From NCBI RefSeq assembly GCF_000502835.1, contig NZ_AYVL01000011.1:1-48213 (forward strand): a DNA stretch of 48,213 bases, written 5' to 3'. The notes below the pieces were generated by a model, which ran no database searches, had not been told where the DNA came from, and saw nothing but the letters and a program-made list of their open reading frames with translations. Position numbers and translations under genes: made by a program. Positions within the stretch are counted from its first letter, which is position 1. Each line of letters opens with the position of its first letter. The DNA comes from Mesorhizobium sp. LSJC280B00 (GTDB taxonomy: Bacteria > Pseudomonadota > Alphaproteobacteria > Rhizobiales > Rhizobiaceae). Shown one piece after another: positions 10,660-20,283 of the stretch.

Positions 10660-12210
10660 TCAGGCTCGGCTGGCGGCAAGGCCTGATCGGTTCGGCGGCC
10701 GGCGCATGTCGCGGATGATGCCCATGCCGATGGCCAGAAGCATGCCCAGGGCAAAGCCTGCGAACGCTCCTGCGCCTGCCACCAGGGCAGTGCGCGGAGG
10801 CCATGAGCGCGCGGGCGGGGGCACCGCGGTCGAAATCACCTGTACGTTTGTGGTGTCGATCTGCTCGCGCTCGCTGATTTGGCGCGCACGTGACAGGAAG
10901 CTCTCATAGACCGCTCTCTTCGAGGCGGCATCGCGTTCAAGTTCACGCAGGGCGACTTCGGATTCGCTGTCGGTGAATACATTGCTCTTCAGATCGTTCA
11001 TCCTGGCGTTGAGAGAAGCCAACGAGGCCCCGGCCTTGTCCAGGCTGGCCTTTGCCGTGCCGATGGTGCGGGAGAACTCGGCCCGGAGTTGCGAGTTGAC
11101 GGTCTCGAGTTCCGTCCTGAGCCTGACAATCGTCGGGTGGCGCGGACCGAAGGTCATCGACTGTGAATCGATCTGCTGCCGCAGGCTGTTTGACCTGTCG
11201 CGCAGCGCCGCGAGCGCTTCCGAAACCGTGGGGTCGGGATTGGCCCCGTTGATACCGGAGGCAACCAGGGCGTCGTAGCTTGCCTGCGCGGCGATGACAC
11301 GCGATTGCGCATCGACGATTTCGCCATTGAGCTGCGTCAGCGTCTGCGAACTGACGAGCTGGCCATTGCTGGACGACAGGTTGTGGCTGCGCCTGTAGCT
11401 CTCGACCTTCTCTTCGGCTGCCTGCACGTCGCTCTTGAGTTGGCCAAGCCGGCTGTCAAGGGCAGCCGCGGCACGGCTGGCGCCGGCAGCTTCCGCCTTA
11501 GCCAGTTCTTCCTGGAAGTTTTTGACTATGGCCTGCGAGATCAGGATCGCCTTGGCGGTGGTTTCCGCAGATACCGAGAGGGTTGTGACAAACGAGGTCG
11601 GATCCGCGATGGCGTCTACCCGGTCCGCCAGGTTCTTCAAGGCGATGAGCCTCGGGTCGGGCTTCGCCACAGCGCCGGACGAGGATGTGCTCCGGTCCGG
11701 ATCGAAAAACTCCGGATCGTGAGTCAGATTCAGTTCGTCCACCACACGGGAAAGCACGTTGCCCGAGGTCAGGATGCGCTGCTTGCTGCGCGTGCTGAGC
11801 AGTTGGCTATCGATCTGGCCCGGTTGCGAGTAGAGGTCGTTTTCCACAACCTGCAAATTGGATGGGTTGATGAGGACCTCGGTCGTGACGGTGTAACGCT
11901 GCTTGCTCAGCAATGCATAGGCGCCGCCGACAATGCCGCCGATTACCGCCAGCATGAAGGCCAGGGCGAGGCCGGCCCGCAGCCAGACGAACAGGCGTCG
12001 AAAATCGAGCTCGAGGAAATCGCCGATCTTGTCCAGGGTCACCGTTGCGACAGGCTCTGGAGGTTGCGGCGTCACCGGCGCGGAGCTTAGCGCCGCGACT
12101 GGGCCATGCTGTTGCAGCAATGCCCTGCGCCGTGCATTGGCGATACGCTCGAATGCACTGTTATTGGAAGCCGTCGCGGAGATGGGGGGTGTGCCGGAAC
12201 CGGCAGACAT
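10660..12210 (-). CDS. Polysaccharide chain-length/export co-polymerase (Wzz/GumC type), no kinase domain
   Basis: A 516-residue inner-membrane protein. After a cytoplasmic N-terminus of about 80 residues rich in Pro/Ala comes a first membrane helix (about 82-104). A long periplasmic region follows with coiled-coil segments (about 225-290 and 360-450) and a conserved FGPRHPTIV motif. A Pro-rich turn (VPPPARSWPP) precedes the second helix near the C-terminus. This is the polysaccharide co-polymerase plan. No C-terminal tyrosine-kinase (Walker A) domain is present, so any partner kinase is encoded elsewhere. ATG follows AAGGG. It shares an operon with the glycosyltransferase downstream and is divergent from the polymerase-like gene. 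Confidence 0.9.
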   Translation of the reverse strand: MSAGSGTPPISATASNNSAFERIANARRRALLQQHGPVAALSSAPVTPQPPEPVATVTLDKIGDFLELDFRRLFVWLRAGLALAFMLAVIGGIVGGAYALLSKQRYTVTTEVLINPSNLQVVENDLYSQPGQIDSQLLSTRSKQRILTSGNVLSRVVDELNLTHDPEFFDPDRSTSSSGAVAKPDPRLIALKNLADRVDAIADPTSFVTTLSVSAETTAKAILISQAIVKNFQEELAKAEAAGASRAAAALDSRLGQLKSDVQAAEEKVESYRRSHNLSSSNGQLVSSQTLTQLNGEIVDAQSRVIAAQASYDALVASGINGANPDPTVSEALAALRDRSNSLRQQIDSQSMTFGPRHPTIVRLRTELETVNSQLRAEFSRTIGTAKASLDKAGASLASLNARMNDLKSNVFTDSESEVALRELERDAASKRAVYESFLSRARQISEREQIDTTNVQVISTAVPPPARSWPPRTALVAGAGAFAGFALGMLLAIGMGIIRDMRRPPNRSGLAASRA

Positions 12211-12377
12211 GGTGACAACCCTTGTTAAATCATTACGCTTGGCCTGCTCTACAGAAACATCGTTAACATCTTATTTTCCAAGTTGGCCCATTTTACCGCT
12301 CACGCTGTCCGTCCGGCGGACGTTGAAGGGATTTCGTTGCCCAGAATGCCGTTCGAATATCGCCATTTGGATGGGCC

Positions 12378-13688
12378 ATGAGCTATCCCGCTGCCGCTTC
12401 GGAACGATTATCGTCCAGCCGAGCGCGCCGTCAGAACGCGCTGTCGCTGCTGTTTTTCCTATGCGCAGCGTTCGCGCTCCTGCTTCGCTTTACGGTATCA
12501 CCGCAGGTGATGAACATGGTCGTCGACTATACGGCCCAGGGAGGCTCGTTCTACGAGAAGCTGCATTTCGGCACCTATGCGATCATCCTGCTGCTTCCTA
12601 TCGTTCTTTTCAGCCGGCCGTTTCTGCTGCACGGCGACGAAATTGGAATATTCAAGGCGTTGATCCGCTATTCGGTGCTGATGTTCGCGCTGGTGCCCTA
12701 TCTGTTCGTTACCGGCCGTGCGGGCTCCTCCGGGTTCATCATCGATACCTATCTGGTGGCCGGCGCCACAGGCCTGTTGATGCTGGCATTGAATGCAGAG
12801 GTGCGGCGGGCGCTGGGGGACGTCGTGCTTGGAATGGCGATCCTGAGCGCTGTCATCGGCACCATCGAGGCGGTGACTCAACATCGGCTGTTGCCCTATG
12901 GGTTGAACGAACTGCAATTCAGGCCAACTGGCCTGTCGGCCCATCCGCTGGCACTGGGCGCGCTCTGCGCCACAACCATCGGATTCGTGCCGCTGACGCA
13001 CTGGCGCATATGGGCGCGGGTGATGGCGATCTTCCTGTTGTTCATCGGTTGCGCTGCATCGGGCGCTCGCGCCGCGCTGATGCTCGCCACCGGCGAAATC
13101 CTCATTCTGCTGCTGTTCGTGCCTTGGCCGGGCCTGTCGCTCAAATATGAGCGGCAGGCCAAATTTGTCGTGCTGATGTTCACCGTGACGGGTGGCGCGG
13201 TGCTCGTAGCGGTACTGTTTGCGGGCGGTCTGCTGAATCGGTTCAGCAACACCATCTTCGACGAAAACTTCATGGCCCGGGTGACCATTTATCAGGTGTT
13301 CGGACTGGTCAGCTGGAACGACATCCTGTTCGGCATGAACGTTGACGACCTGCTGGCGATCGTCCGGCAGAAGCTGCATCTGCCCTACATCGAAAGCGCG
13401 CCGGTGGTAATTATCTTGCTCTTCGGCCTGCCCATAGCCCTGCTGTTTACAGCGCTGATATTCTGGTTCGTCTTCCGGCTGCTGCGCGGGGCGCCGCTGC
13501 CGGCATGGATCGGCACCATAACGTTCTTGCTTGCCGCGCTGTCAAACAACGCGCTTTCGTCAAAAACGCCGGACATGACGATCATCGTGGTGTTGCTGCT
13601 TGCCTACAGGAAGCAGCCCCATGGAGGCTCGCTCGAGAGCATGCCTTCGGCTGCTGCATCCAGCCCAAACCCGGCTGGACCTCGTTAA
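12378..13688 (+). CDS. O-antigen ligase/polymerase-like membrane protein (Wzy/WaaL family)
   Basis: A 436-residue polytopic membrane protein with about ten or more hydrophobic helices. It carries the Wzy_C-type signature around GCAASGARAALM (about residues 231-242), preceded by conserved RPTGLSAHPLALG. Such proteins polymerise lipid-linked repeat units in the periplasm or ligate chains. Divergent Wzz-type and nearby Wzx-type genes favour a polymerase role here. ATG at 12378 follows GGATG. It converges with the next gene, leaving 19 bases between stop codons. Confidence 0.85.
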   Translation: MSYPAAASERLSSSRARRQNALSLLFFLCAAFALLLRFTVSPQVMNMVVDYTAQGGSFYEKLHFGTYAIILLLPIVLFSRPFLLHGDEIGIFKALIRYSVLMFALVPYLFVTGRAGSSGFIIDTYLVAGATGLLMLALNAEVRRALGDVVLGMAILSAVIGTIEAVTQHRLLPYGLNELQFRPTGLSAHPLALGALCATTIGFVPLTHWRIWARVMAIFLLFIGCAASGARAALMLATGEILILLLFVPWPGLSLKYERQAKFVVLMFTVTGGAVLVAVLFAGGLLNRFSNTIFDENFMARVTIYQVFGLVSWNDILFGMNVDDLLAIVRQKLHLPYIESAPVVIILLFGLPIALLFTALIFWFVFRLLRGAPLPAWIGTITFLLAALSNNALSSKTPDMTIIVVLLLAYRKQPHGGSLESMPSAAASSPNPAGPR

Positions 13689-13707
13689 GCACGGACCTCG
13701 GATCCGG

Positions 13708-15150
13708 TCAGCCGGCGCTGTCCACGACCTCGACACCGCCCGCGCGATTGAGCGTGTGAATGCCGGACCGAGCCCATGCCGGCCCGGGATCGATTGAGCG
13801 GGGCAGTTCAAAACGGACGTCGAAATCATCAAGCCGATCCAGCCGCATCAATCCCAGGCCGCCGCCATAGGCTCTAGACCCGTTTTGCACCGGCAGCAGC
13901 AAAGCGTCGCCCTGGCGGATAAAGGCGCCGCCCGGCCGAGTGGCGGAGTGGTCGACTGCGACGGGATTGAGCGCGTGCGCAGCCCACGGCCCACGCAGCG
14001 CCGGGGCGGAATAGACGGCCATCGTGTCGGACGCGCTGCCGTGACCGAACCGCTCAGTCCCCAACAGCCAGAAGCGACCGTCGGATTCGAGCAGCGTGGC
14101 GTCGTTGAAATCCCTGTCCGTCATCAGCACCGTATCGCGTACCCAGCGATCCGGAAACTGCTCGGCACGGTAGAGCACCAGTTCTCGCGCCGTAGCGCTT
14201 TCAGGGATCATGAAAATCTCGCCGGAGTGAGCAAACACCTGCGGATATGACAGGTGATGCGCTTCCTCCAGCACCACTTTCGGCACGCCGAAAGTGCCGT
14301 CGGTGCCAAGTTCAGCGACAGAAATCACCCCGCGGCCGGTGGAGTAGGGAAACTCCTCGACAAACAGAAAATGACGGCCGTCGCGCTCGAGAACGAACGG
14401 ATCGGCGTAGAAGCGCTGCCCGTCATCGGCAAGCACGGTGAACGGCTTACCATCCAGCTGTCCGGTTTCGGCGACGCCTGGACCGTCGATCAGCCGATAA
14501 GCAACCTGCCAATAGAAGGGGCGCCGACCACGTCGCAGTTTTTGCACGGCGCGGTCGACCAACCCCCTGCCGAAAAAGGGCAGATAGTGCCCGATAAATC
14601 CGCCTTTCTGCAGGGGCGGCGCCGGGCTCTCGGCAATCGGCGCAAGTTTGCCCGCGGAAAAGCGGGCGACACATTGGGCAATCAGGGAGATGGCGCCGGC
14701 GAGCAGGTCGTTGCTGGTTCGAGACAGCCACAACCGGTCGCTGATCATCGGCCGCGCTCTGGCGACGGCAACGCCGTCGAGCCGAGCGGTGAGTTCGGGC
14801 AGCCGCCCGCTCGCCAGCATCTCGGTCATGCCCGCGGCAAAGCTGCTTTGGCCGCAAAATTCGAGCGTCAGGACAGGCGTGCCCCGTCGTGCGGCGGTAG
14901 CGGTGAGATCGACCATAAGATCGACTGGGCCGGTGTCGCCGGACGGCAACGGCCGGGAACGGCTTGCCAGTGAGGGGCCGAAGCGCCGGCCCTCGAGCGC
15001 CAGCACGTTATCCATCGTGCGCGCATTGGGTTCAGGCGTCGGCGCGCGGCAACTCGAAACCGCATGTCCAGCTGCACTCAACCGCGCCAGAAGCTCATTT
15101 TCCCAGCGCCGGGATGTGTCGGCGTGGCCGATGATTAAAATATTAGTCAA
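13708..15150 (-). CDS. GINT1-like glycosyltransferase: formyltransferase-like N-terminus plus beta-propeller domain
   Basis: A 480-residue protein in two parts. Residues 1 to about 165 resemble the degenerate formyltransferase-like region (ILIIGHAD, then DLMVDLTA, then LDGVAVARARP). Residues about 205-480 form a five-bladed-propeller-like domain with recurring motifs such as YADPFVL, FLFVEEF, SYPQVF and MIPES, typical of the domain named after plant glucosamine inositolphosphorylceramide transferase (GINT1). Bacterial members are commonly annotated by that name, although inositolphosphoceramides are not expected here, so the true acceptor is unknown. It starts with TTG at 15150 with only a weak ribosome-binding site. 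It is divergent from wecB and is probably a glycan-assembly transferase. Confidence 0.75.
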   Translation of the reverse strand: MTNILIIGHADTSRRWENELLARLSAAGHAVSSCRAPTPEPNARTMDNVLALEGRRFGPSLASRSRPLPSGDTGPVDLMVDLTATAARRGTPVLTLEFCGQSSFAAGMTEMLASGRLPELTARLDGVAVARARPMISDRLWLSRTSNDLLAGAISLIAQCVARFSAGKLAPIAESPAPPLQKGGFIGHYLPFFGRGLVDRAVQKLRRGRRPFYWQVAYRLIDGPGVAETGQLDGKPFTVLADDGQRFYADPFVLERDGRHFLFVEEFPYSTGRGVISVAELGTDGTFGVPKVVLEEAHHLSYPQVFAHSGEIFMIPESATARELVLYRAEQFPDRWVRDTVLMTDRDFNDATLLESDGRFWLLGTERFGHGSASDTMAVYSAPALRGPWAAHALNPVAVDHSATRPGGAFIRQGDALLLPVQNGSRAYGGGLGLMRLDRLDDFDVRFELPRSIDPGPAWARSGIHTLNRAGGVEVVDSAG

Positions 15151-15351
15151 TCCAATATATTCTTTTTCAAGACTACTGTCATAGACTACTTGTCAGCCCA
15201 ACCTTTCACAAGAGTTAAACCGGGAGAACGCGGCCTTGGTTGTTAATCATATATTAAGAATTGAGATCACGAAGGCGCTTTCCGGCGCTATTATGGCTCT
15301 TGCGGGCAATAGTCGGCATGTCCCGAAGGCTGCAGGCGACCAGGATCAGCG
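15151..15351. promoter_or_regulatory. Divergent promoter region between the GINT1-like gene and wecB
   Basis: This 201-base region has two AT-rich blocks, 15136-15180 beside the GINT1-like start and about 15236-15265 (TTAATCATATATTAAG) on the wecB side. They are the likely sites of the two outward promoters. I cannot assign -35/-10 boxes confidently. Confidence 0.35.
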
Positions 15352-16506
15352 ATGAACGTCCTTTCACGTCCAAAACTGCCATCCAGGCAGAAACTGCTGA
15401 TCGTGTTCGGCACTAGGCCGGAGGCACTCAAATGCTTTCCAGTGGCGCGTGCCGCCCTTGCTCATCCAGGCTTCATCACCGAAATATGCATCACCGCCCA
15501 GCATCGTGAAATGGTCGACCAGGTTGTCGAGCTGACCGGCCTGCCGGTGCATCACGATCTCAACATCATGCAACCCGGCCAGTCGCTGTTCGACGTGACC
15601 TCGCGCGTGCTCCTGGGCATGGCCGAGGTGCTGGAAAAGTCGCAGCCCGATATCGTCATGGTACAGGGCGACACCACCACGGCAATGGCCGCGGCGCTGG
15701 CTGCCTTCTACAAGCGTGTCCCCGTCGCTCACGTCGAAGCAGGATTGCGCAGCCACAACATCAACTCGCCGTTTCCTGAAGAACTGAACCGCAAGATTGC
15801 CGGCGACATCGCTACCTGGCATTTTGCGCCGACCGTTCAAGCGCGCGACAATCTCATCGCCGAAGGAAAGGCCGAAAGCACCATCTTCGTGACCGGCAAC
15901 ACGGTGATCGACACGCTGTTGCATTTTTCAAGCGCGATCGATGCTGACAGGCTGATGAACGCGAAGCTCGCTGCCCGCTTCCCTTTCCTCGACCCTTCCA
16001 AGAAGATGATCCTCGTCACCGGTCATCGCCGCGAGAATTTCGACGGCGGCATCCAGCGCATCTGTACGGCATTGAAGGGATTGGCGGCGCGCGGAGATGT
16101 GCAGATCGTCTACCCTGTCCATCCAAACCCCAATGTGCGCTCAGTGGTCAACGCAGAGCTGGAAGGCGTGCCGAACATCCACCTGGTCGAGCCGCAGGAC
16201 TATCTGCCGTTCCTGTACCTGCAGAAGCAGAGCTATCTGGTGCTTACCGATAGCGGTGGCGTGCAGGAAGAAGCGCCTTCACTCGGCAAGCCGGTGCTGG
16301 TAATGCGCGAAAATACCGAGCGACCCGAGGGGATCGTGGCCGGCACCGCCCGTCTTGTCGGCACCGACGTCGAGAAAATCCTGTTCAACGCCAATCGCCT
16401 GCTCGACGATCAGGCTGCCTATTGCGGCATGGCGGAACGACACAACCCATATGGCGATGGCCGGGCCAGTAACCGGATTGTTGAGGAACTGCTGCATCAT
16501 GGCTGA
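15352..16506 (+). CDS. wecB: UDP-N-acetylglucosamine 2-epimerase (non-hydrolysing)
   Basis: A 384-residue GT-B-fold enzyme that interconverts UDP-GlcNAc and UDP-ManNAc. Family motifs are complete: FGTRPEALK near the N-terminus, VQGDTTT, HVEAGLRS, PFPEELNR, TGHRREN and LTDSGGVQEEA. An N-terminal extension of about 14 residues precedes the first strand. It overlaps the wecC start by eight bases, forming a UDP-ManNAcA module. Non-hydrolysing epimerases can also feed other ManNAc-derived sugars, but the dehydrogenase next door makes ManNAcA the likely product. Confidence 0.95.
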   Translation: MNVLSRPKLPSRQKLLIVFGTRPEALKCFPVARAALAHPGFITEICITAQHREMVDQVVELTGLPVHHDLNIMQPGQSLFDVTSRVLLGMAEVLEKSQPDIVMVQGDTTTAMAAALAAFYKRVPVAHVEAGLRSHNINSPFPEELNRKIAGDIATWHFAPTVQARDNLIAEGKAESTIFVTGNTVIDTLLHFSSAIDADRLMNAKLAARFPFLDPSKKMILVTGHRRENFDGGIQRICTALKGLAARGDVQIVYPVHPNPNVRSVVNAELEGVPNIHLVEPQDYLPFLYLQKQSYLVLTDSGGVQEEAPSLGKPVLVMRENTERPEGIVAGTARLVGTDVEKILFNANRLLDDQAAYCGMAERHNPYGDGRASNRIVEELLHHG

Positions 16507-17830
16507 AATCAAAACCGTTTCCGTAATCGGCATGGGCTATATCGGCCTGCCGACCTGCGCCATTTTCGCCAGCCGCGGGCTCAACGTCATTGGCGTCGAT
16601 GTCAACCGAGCGGTGGTCGAGAAGGTCAACCGCGGCGAAATCCACATCGTCGAGCCGGACCTTGACGGTCTGATCCAGAAGGTCGTGGCGAACGGCAAGC
16701 TCATGGCCTACAGCACGCCGCAGCCGGCGGACGCCTATATCATCGCCGTGCCGACCCCGATGACCCACGATCATAAGCCGGACGTGACCTACGTGCTCGC
16801 GGCGGCACGAAGCATCGCCCCCGTGCTGAAGCGGGGAGACCTTGTGGTATTGGAATCGACATCGCCGGTTGGAACCACGCGTATCATGACCGGGCTGCTT
16901 GCCGAGTTGCGGCCTGATCTCAAATTTCCTGTCCAGCATGGCGAAGACGCCGATGTGCTGGTCGCCTATTCGCCCGAGCGTGTGCTGCCGGGAAAGGTGC
17001 TGACCGAGCTGATCAACAACGATCGCTCGATCGGCGGATTGTCCCGCAAATCGTCGGAGCGGACCGCGGCACTCTATTCGACCTTCGTCACCGGCGACCT
17101 GTTCATGACAACGGCCGAAAGTGCTGAGCTGGTGAAACTGACGGAGAACGCGTTCCGCGACGTCAACATCGCCTTTGCCAACGAGCTTGCCGCCGTGTGT
17201 CAGGATCTGTCGCTCAATGTATGGGAAGTGATCGATCTCGCCAATCGACACCCTCGCGTGAACATCCTCCAGCCGAGCCCGGGCGTTGGCGGTCACTGCA
17301 TTGCGGTCGATCCATATTTTATCATCGACGCCGCACCCAACAGCACGCGGCTTATGGCTTCGGCACGCCGGATCAATTCCGAACGGCCCATGTCGGTGGT
17401 CAGGGATATTGAGGCCTTGCTCGACCCCTCCCGCAAACAGACGATCGCCTGTCTTGGCCTCAGCTTCAAAGCCAACATCGACGATTTGCGCGAGAGCCCG
17501 GCCGTCGAGGTGGTGAAACTTCTGTCCGATATCCCCAATGTGAAGATCATTGCGGCTGAACCCAACACAAATGCGCTGCCGCATGAGCTCGAGGGCAGGG
17601 GCATCGTGTTCACCGACGCACTTTCGGCCATCGACAAGTCCGATATCGTCGTCCTCCTGGTCGACCATCGGCAGTTCAATCTGGTCGACCCCGAAGCGCT
17701 CAAGGACAAGAAGCTCGTCGATACGAGGGGTCTGTGGACGTGGCGCAAGGCACGCAAGCCCGACGCCCGCATCGAAGGCAAGAAACCAGAGGTCGCACAA
17801 GTGACGCTTGCAAGGGAGCAGGCCGCATGA
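16499..17830 (+). CDS. wecC: UDP-N-acetyl-D-mannosamine dehydrogenase
   Basis: A 443-residue NAD-dependent UDP-sugar dehydrogenase that performs two oxidations to make UDP-ManNAcA. It has the Rossmann motif GMGYIGLP at 11-18 and catalytic Cys267 in GVGGHCIAVDP. Three family domains (NAD-binding, central dimerisation, UDP-binding) fit the length. ATG at 16499 lies inside the end of wecB, and the stop overlaps the next start by ATGA. Placement behind wecB supports WecC rather than a UDP-glucose or UDP-GalNAc dehydrogenase. Confidence 0.93.
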   Translation: MAEIKTVSVIGMGYIGLPTCAIFASRGLNVIGVDVNRAVVEKVNRGEIHIVEPDLDGLIQKVVANGKLMAYSTPQPADAYIIAVPTPMTHDHKPDVTYVLAAARSIAPVLKRGDLVVLESTSPVGTTRIMTGLLAELRPDLKFPVQHGEDADVLVAYSPERVLPGKVLTELINNDRSIGGLSRKSSERTAALYSTFVTGDLFMTTAESAELVKLTENAFRDVNIAFANELAAVCQDLSLNVWEVIDLANRHPRVNILQPSPGVGGHCIAVDPYFIIDAAPNSTRLMASARRINSERPMSVVRDIEALLDPSRKQTIACLGLSFKANIDDLRESPAVEVVKLLSDIPNVKIIAAEPNTNALPHELEGRGIVFTDALSAIDKSDIVVLLVDHRQFNLVDPEALKDKKLVDTRGLWTWRKARKPDARIEGKKPEVAQVTLAREQAA

Positions 17831-18630
17831 ACGCGCACGCCCCGGCATGGGCGCAGCATTCCCTGTTGGCATCACGGCGCCGGGAGTTCCTTGGCGCACC
17901 GATCCATGCGCTGACCATGGCCGAGACACTGGCCATCGCCGACGAGGCGATGACCCTGGGGCGGCCGCTGCATCATGTGGTCGTGAACGTCGCCAAGCTG
18001 GTGACCATGCGCCAGAATGCCGAGCTGCGCGAGGACGTGGCTGGGGCGGACGTGGTCAATGTCGACGGCATCGGCGTGCTTTGGGGTGCACGTCTGTGCG
18101 GCGTCGCGCTGCCCGAGCGGGTGGCGGGCGTCGACATCATGATCAATCTGCTGAGCCTCTGCGCGAAGCGTGGATTCAGGCCGTATCTGCTGGGGGCCGA
18201 ACAGCACGTTCTCGACGCGGTTGTAGTGAGACTTGCCAAGGACCATCCGAGCCTCGTCATAGCGGGAATGCGCAACGGCTATTTCAAGCCGGAGGACGAG
18301 GCCGGGATCGTCGCGGCGATCAACGCCTCGGGCGCCGACTGCCTGCTGGTGGCCATGCCGACACCGCGCAAGGAACGCTTTCTCAAACGCTACCGCGATG
18401 AACTCGCCTCAAGCTTCGTGATGGGCGTGGGCGGCAGTTTCGACGTCTATGGGGGCAAGGTTGCCCGTGCGCCGAAGCTGATACAAGCGGCCGGCCTGGA
18501 GTGGCTGTTCCGCGTCGTCCAGGAGCCGCGACGCTTGTGGCGCCGCTACTACGATACCAACACTGCCTATGCAGGGCTGCTGTGCCGAGAGTTCTGGGAG
18601 CGTCGCTGGCGCCGAAACGCCGGTTTATAG
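17827..18630 (+). CDS. WecG/TagA/CpsF-family glycosyltransferase, probable ManNAcA transferase
   Basis: A 267-residue GT26 protein with the family pattern: NVAKLVTM, then a conserved Asp in VVNVDGIGV, then PTPRKERFL, VGGSFDVYGG and the C-terminal LEWLFRVVQEPRRLWRRY. WecG transfers ManNAcA from UDP-ManNAcA to undecaprenyl-PP-GlcNAc in enterobacterial common antigen synthesis; TagA transfers ManNAc. Because wecB and wecC lie immediately upstream with ATGA overlap, ManNAcA is the most likely donor sugar. The start follows AAGGGAGCAGGCCGC. It should act at the cytoplasmic membrane surface. It converges with the flippase gene 44 bases away. Confidence 0.88.
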   Translation: MNAHAPAWAQHSLLASRRREFLGAPIHALTMAETLAIADEAMTLGRPLHHVVVNVAKLVTMRQNAELREDVAGADVVNVDGIGVLWGARLCGVALPERVAGVDIMINLLSLCAKRGFRPYLLGAEQHVLDAVVVRLAKDHPSLVIAGMRNGYFKPEDEAGIVAAINASGADCLLVAMPTPRKERFLKRYRDELASSFVMGVGGSFDVYGGKVARAPKLIQAAGLEWLFRVVQEPRRLWRRYYDTNTAYAGLLCREFWERRWRRNAGL

Positions 18631-18674
18631 TTTCGCGTTCCCCCACAAAACAGGCGTTGACCCTGGACTTCGCT

Positions 18675-20114
18675 TTACGCGATCCGTAGCCGCGCTCGCA
18701 GCTGGGCGACGAATTGCGTCGCTGCCACAGGGTGGAACAACGAGGTCAGCCCGAAGAAAACCGCAGCACCGGCAGTGCCGCCGGCGACAAGCGAGAAGAT
18801 TGCCGGCACGTCGCCGGGCACCATACTGGCAAGCTTGGCGGCCACCCCCGTGCTGAGCGAGATGACCACCGAGACACCGATGTCGCGCCATGGCACCGGC
18901 ACCGGTGTGAGCCGCTTGCTGATGATGATGCAGGTTATGGAGCCCACCACCGAGCCGCCCGCCAGCGCCAAAGCGGCGCCGATCTCCGCCATCGGGGGGA
19001 TCAACAGCAGGGACAATGCGATTGTTGCCACCGAGCCGAAGAGATTGGCGATGATCAGCAGCCACGGCCGCTTGTGCGCGTGCACTACGACGCCATAGAC
19101 GAAGCTGGTGAGGTTGGCGCACAGCACGCTGAAGGCAATGATCGGAAACAGCAGGCCGAAGCGGCCGTGATATTGCGAGGGCAGCATGAGCTCGGTGATA
19201 TCGCTGCTGAGCGCGACCAGCATCGCTGCAATAGGCAGGCAAAGCCGCATCATCAGCGCCATCAGTTGCGACAGCAGCCGGCCCGACGCCGCGGGCCCAT
19301 CCTCGTCGAACCGGCTGACCACCTCGGGAAAGGCGCCCATGTTGATGGCGTTGGCGACCATGTCGATCGGCTGGCGGGCCAGCGCATAGGCTGCGGCGAA
19401 GATCGCCACAGCGCTGGCATCGTAATAGATCTTGAGGAACAGACGCTCCGCGCTGTTGAGCCCGAAGCCTACCAGCGCCATGATGATCAGCGGCACACCG
19501 AGCGCAAAGAAGTCCCTGTGGGTGAAGCGCGGCGGACCGGCAACGAGCCGTCGCGATGCCATGATGCCCGCCACGATGCCGGCAATCAAGGCGCCGAGGC
19601 TCGAGCCGAGCGACACCGTCAGAAAGCTATCCTGAAAGACGAGGATAGCGCCGATCGGTAACGCGAGTTGCAGCAGGGCACGCAGGGCTTCTAGCATCGA
19701 ATAGACCGAATGGCGCTGCTGCATCTGCAGCACCGTCAACGCGAAGCGGCTGATGGACCCGGCGACCAGATAGCCGCAGACTGCGATCGCGAACTCGACC
19801 CAGCGTTCAGGCACGATCACCGCCGACGCGCCTACCGATATGACCAGCGCCAGTGCCGTGGTGGCAAGCAACACCTGCCCGGCCAGCATCAGGCTGCCGC
19901 GGCTGACTTCGCCCTTGCCGCCAAGCCTGAGCAAGGCGATGCGGAGCCAGTTGGTGACGGCAATGTCGGTCATTTCCCCGACGGTCACCACCAGGGTGAG
20001 CAGGCCATACTCGGTCTGGTCGATCAAACGCGTCACGACGACCAGCAGGAGCAGCGCCGAAATTCGCGTCAGCAGGATCGCCGGAGCATAAATGAGCGTG
20101 GAACGGAGCAGCAA
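18675..20114 (-). CDS. Lipid-linked oligosaccharide flippase (Wzx type, MATE/MOP superfamily)
   Basis: A 479-residue membrane protein with 12-14 predicted helices and the polysaccharide-exporter N-terminus (TRISALLLLVVVTRLIDQTEYGLL). It would flip the undecaprenyl-PP-linked repeat unit to the periplasm for polymerisation. It starts with TTG at 20114, preceded by an AGGGA-type ribosome-binding site. It is divergent from the second GT4 gene. With the Wzy-like and Wzz-type genes nearby it completes the membrane part of a Wzx/Wzy pathway. Confidence 0.9.
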   Translation of the reverse strand: MLLRSTLIYAPAILLTRISALLLLVVVTRLIDQTEYGLLTLVVTVGEMTDIAVTNWLRIALLRLGGKGEVSRGSLMLAGQVLLATTALALVISVGASAVIVPERWVEFAIAVCGYLVAGSISRFALTVLQMQQRHSVYSMLEALRALLQLALPIGAILVFQDSFLTVSLGSSLGALIAGIVAGIMASRRLVAGPPRFTHRDFFALGVPLIIMALVGFGLNSAERLFLKIYYDASAVAIFAAAYALARQPIDMVANAINMGAFPEVVSRFDEDGPAASGRLLSQLMALMMRLCLPIAAMLVALSSDITELMLPSQYHGRFGLLFPIIAFSVLCANLTSFVYGVVVHAHKRPWLLIIANLFGSVATIALSLLLIPPMAEIGAALALAGGSVVGSITCIIISKRLTPVPVPWRDIGVSVVISLSTGVAAKLASMVPGDVPAIFSLVAGGTAGAAVFFGLTSLFHPVAATQFVAQLRARLRIA

Positions 20115-20283
20115 GGGCGTGTCCCTGGAAAACTCACCTTCGACTAGCCGCCGACTGGCGGAAAATCCAGCCCGATGATGCCGAAGGGTGAACAGATTCA
20201 GTTTGAACTAAAAGATTTGCCGTAAACCTTATCGGGAACGTTTGCTTTGCAGTTACCCGGTCTGTGTTATTTAGAGTACCATC

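Noticed and set aside
11933..13150. Plus-strand frame of about 405 codons crossing the Wzz/Wzy divergent region
   Set aside because: It overlaps two real genes on opposite strands and crosses their promoter region; its product lacks any family features.
16385..17929. Minus-strand open frame (about 514 codons) opposite wecB/wecC
   Set aside because: Spans two convincing genes in antisense, with no ribosome-binding site or domain.
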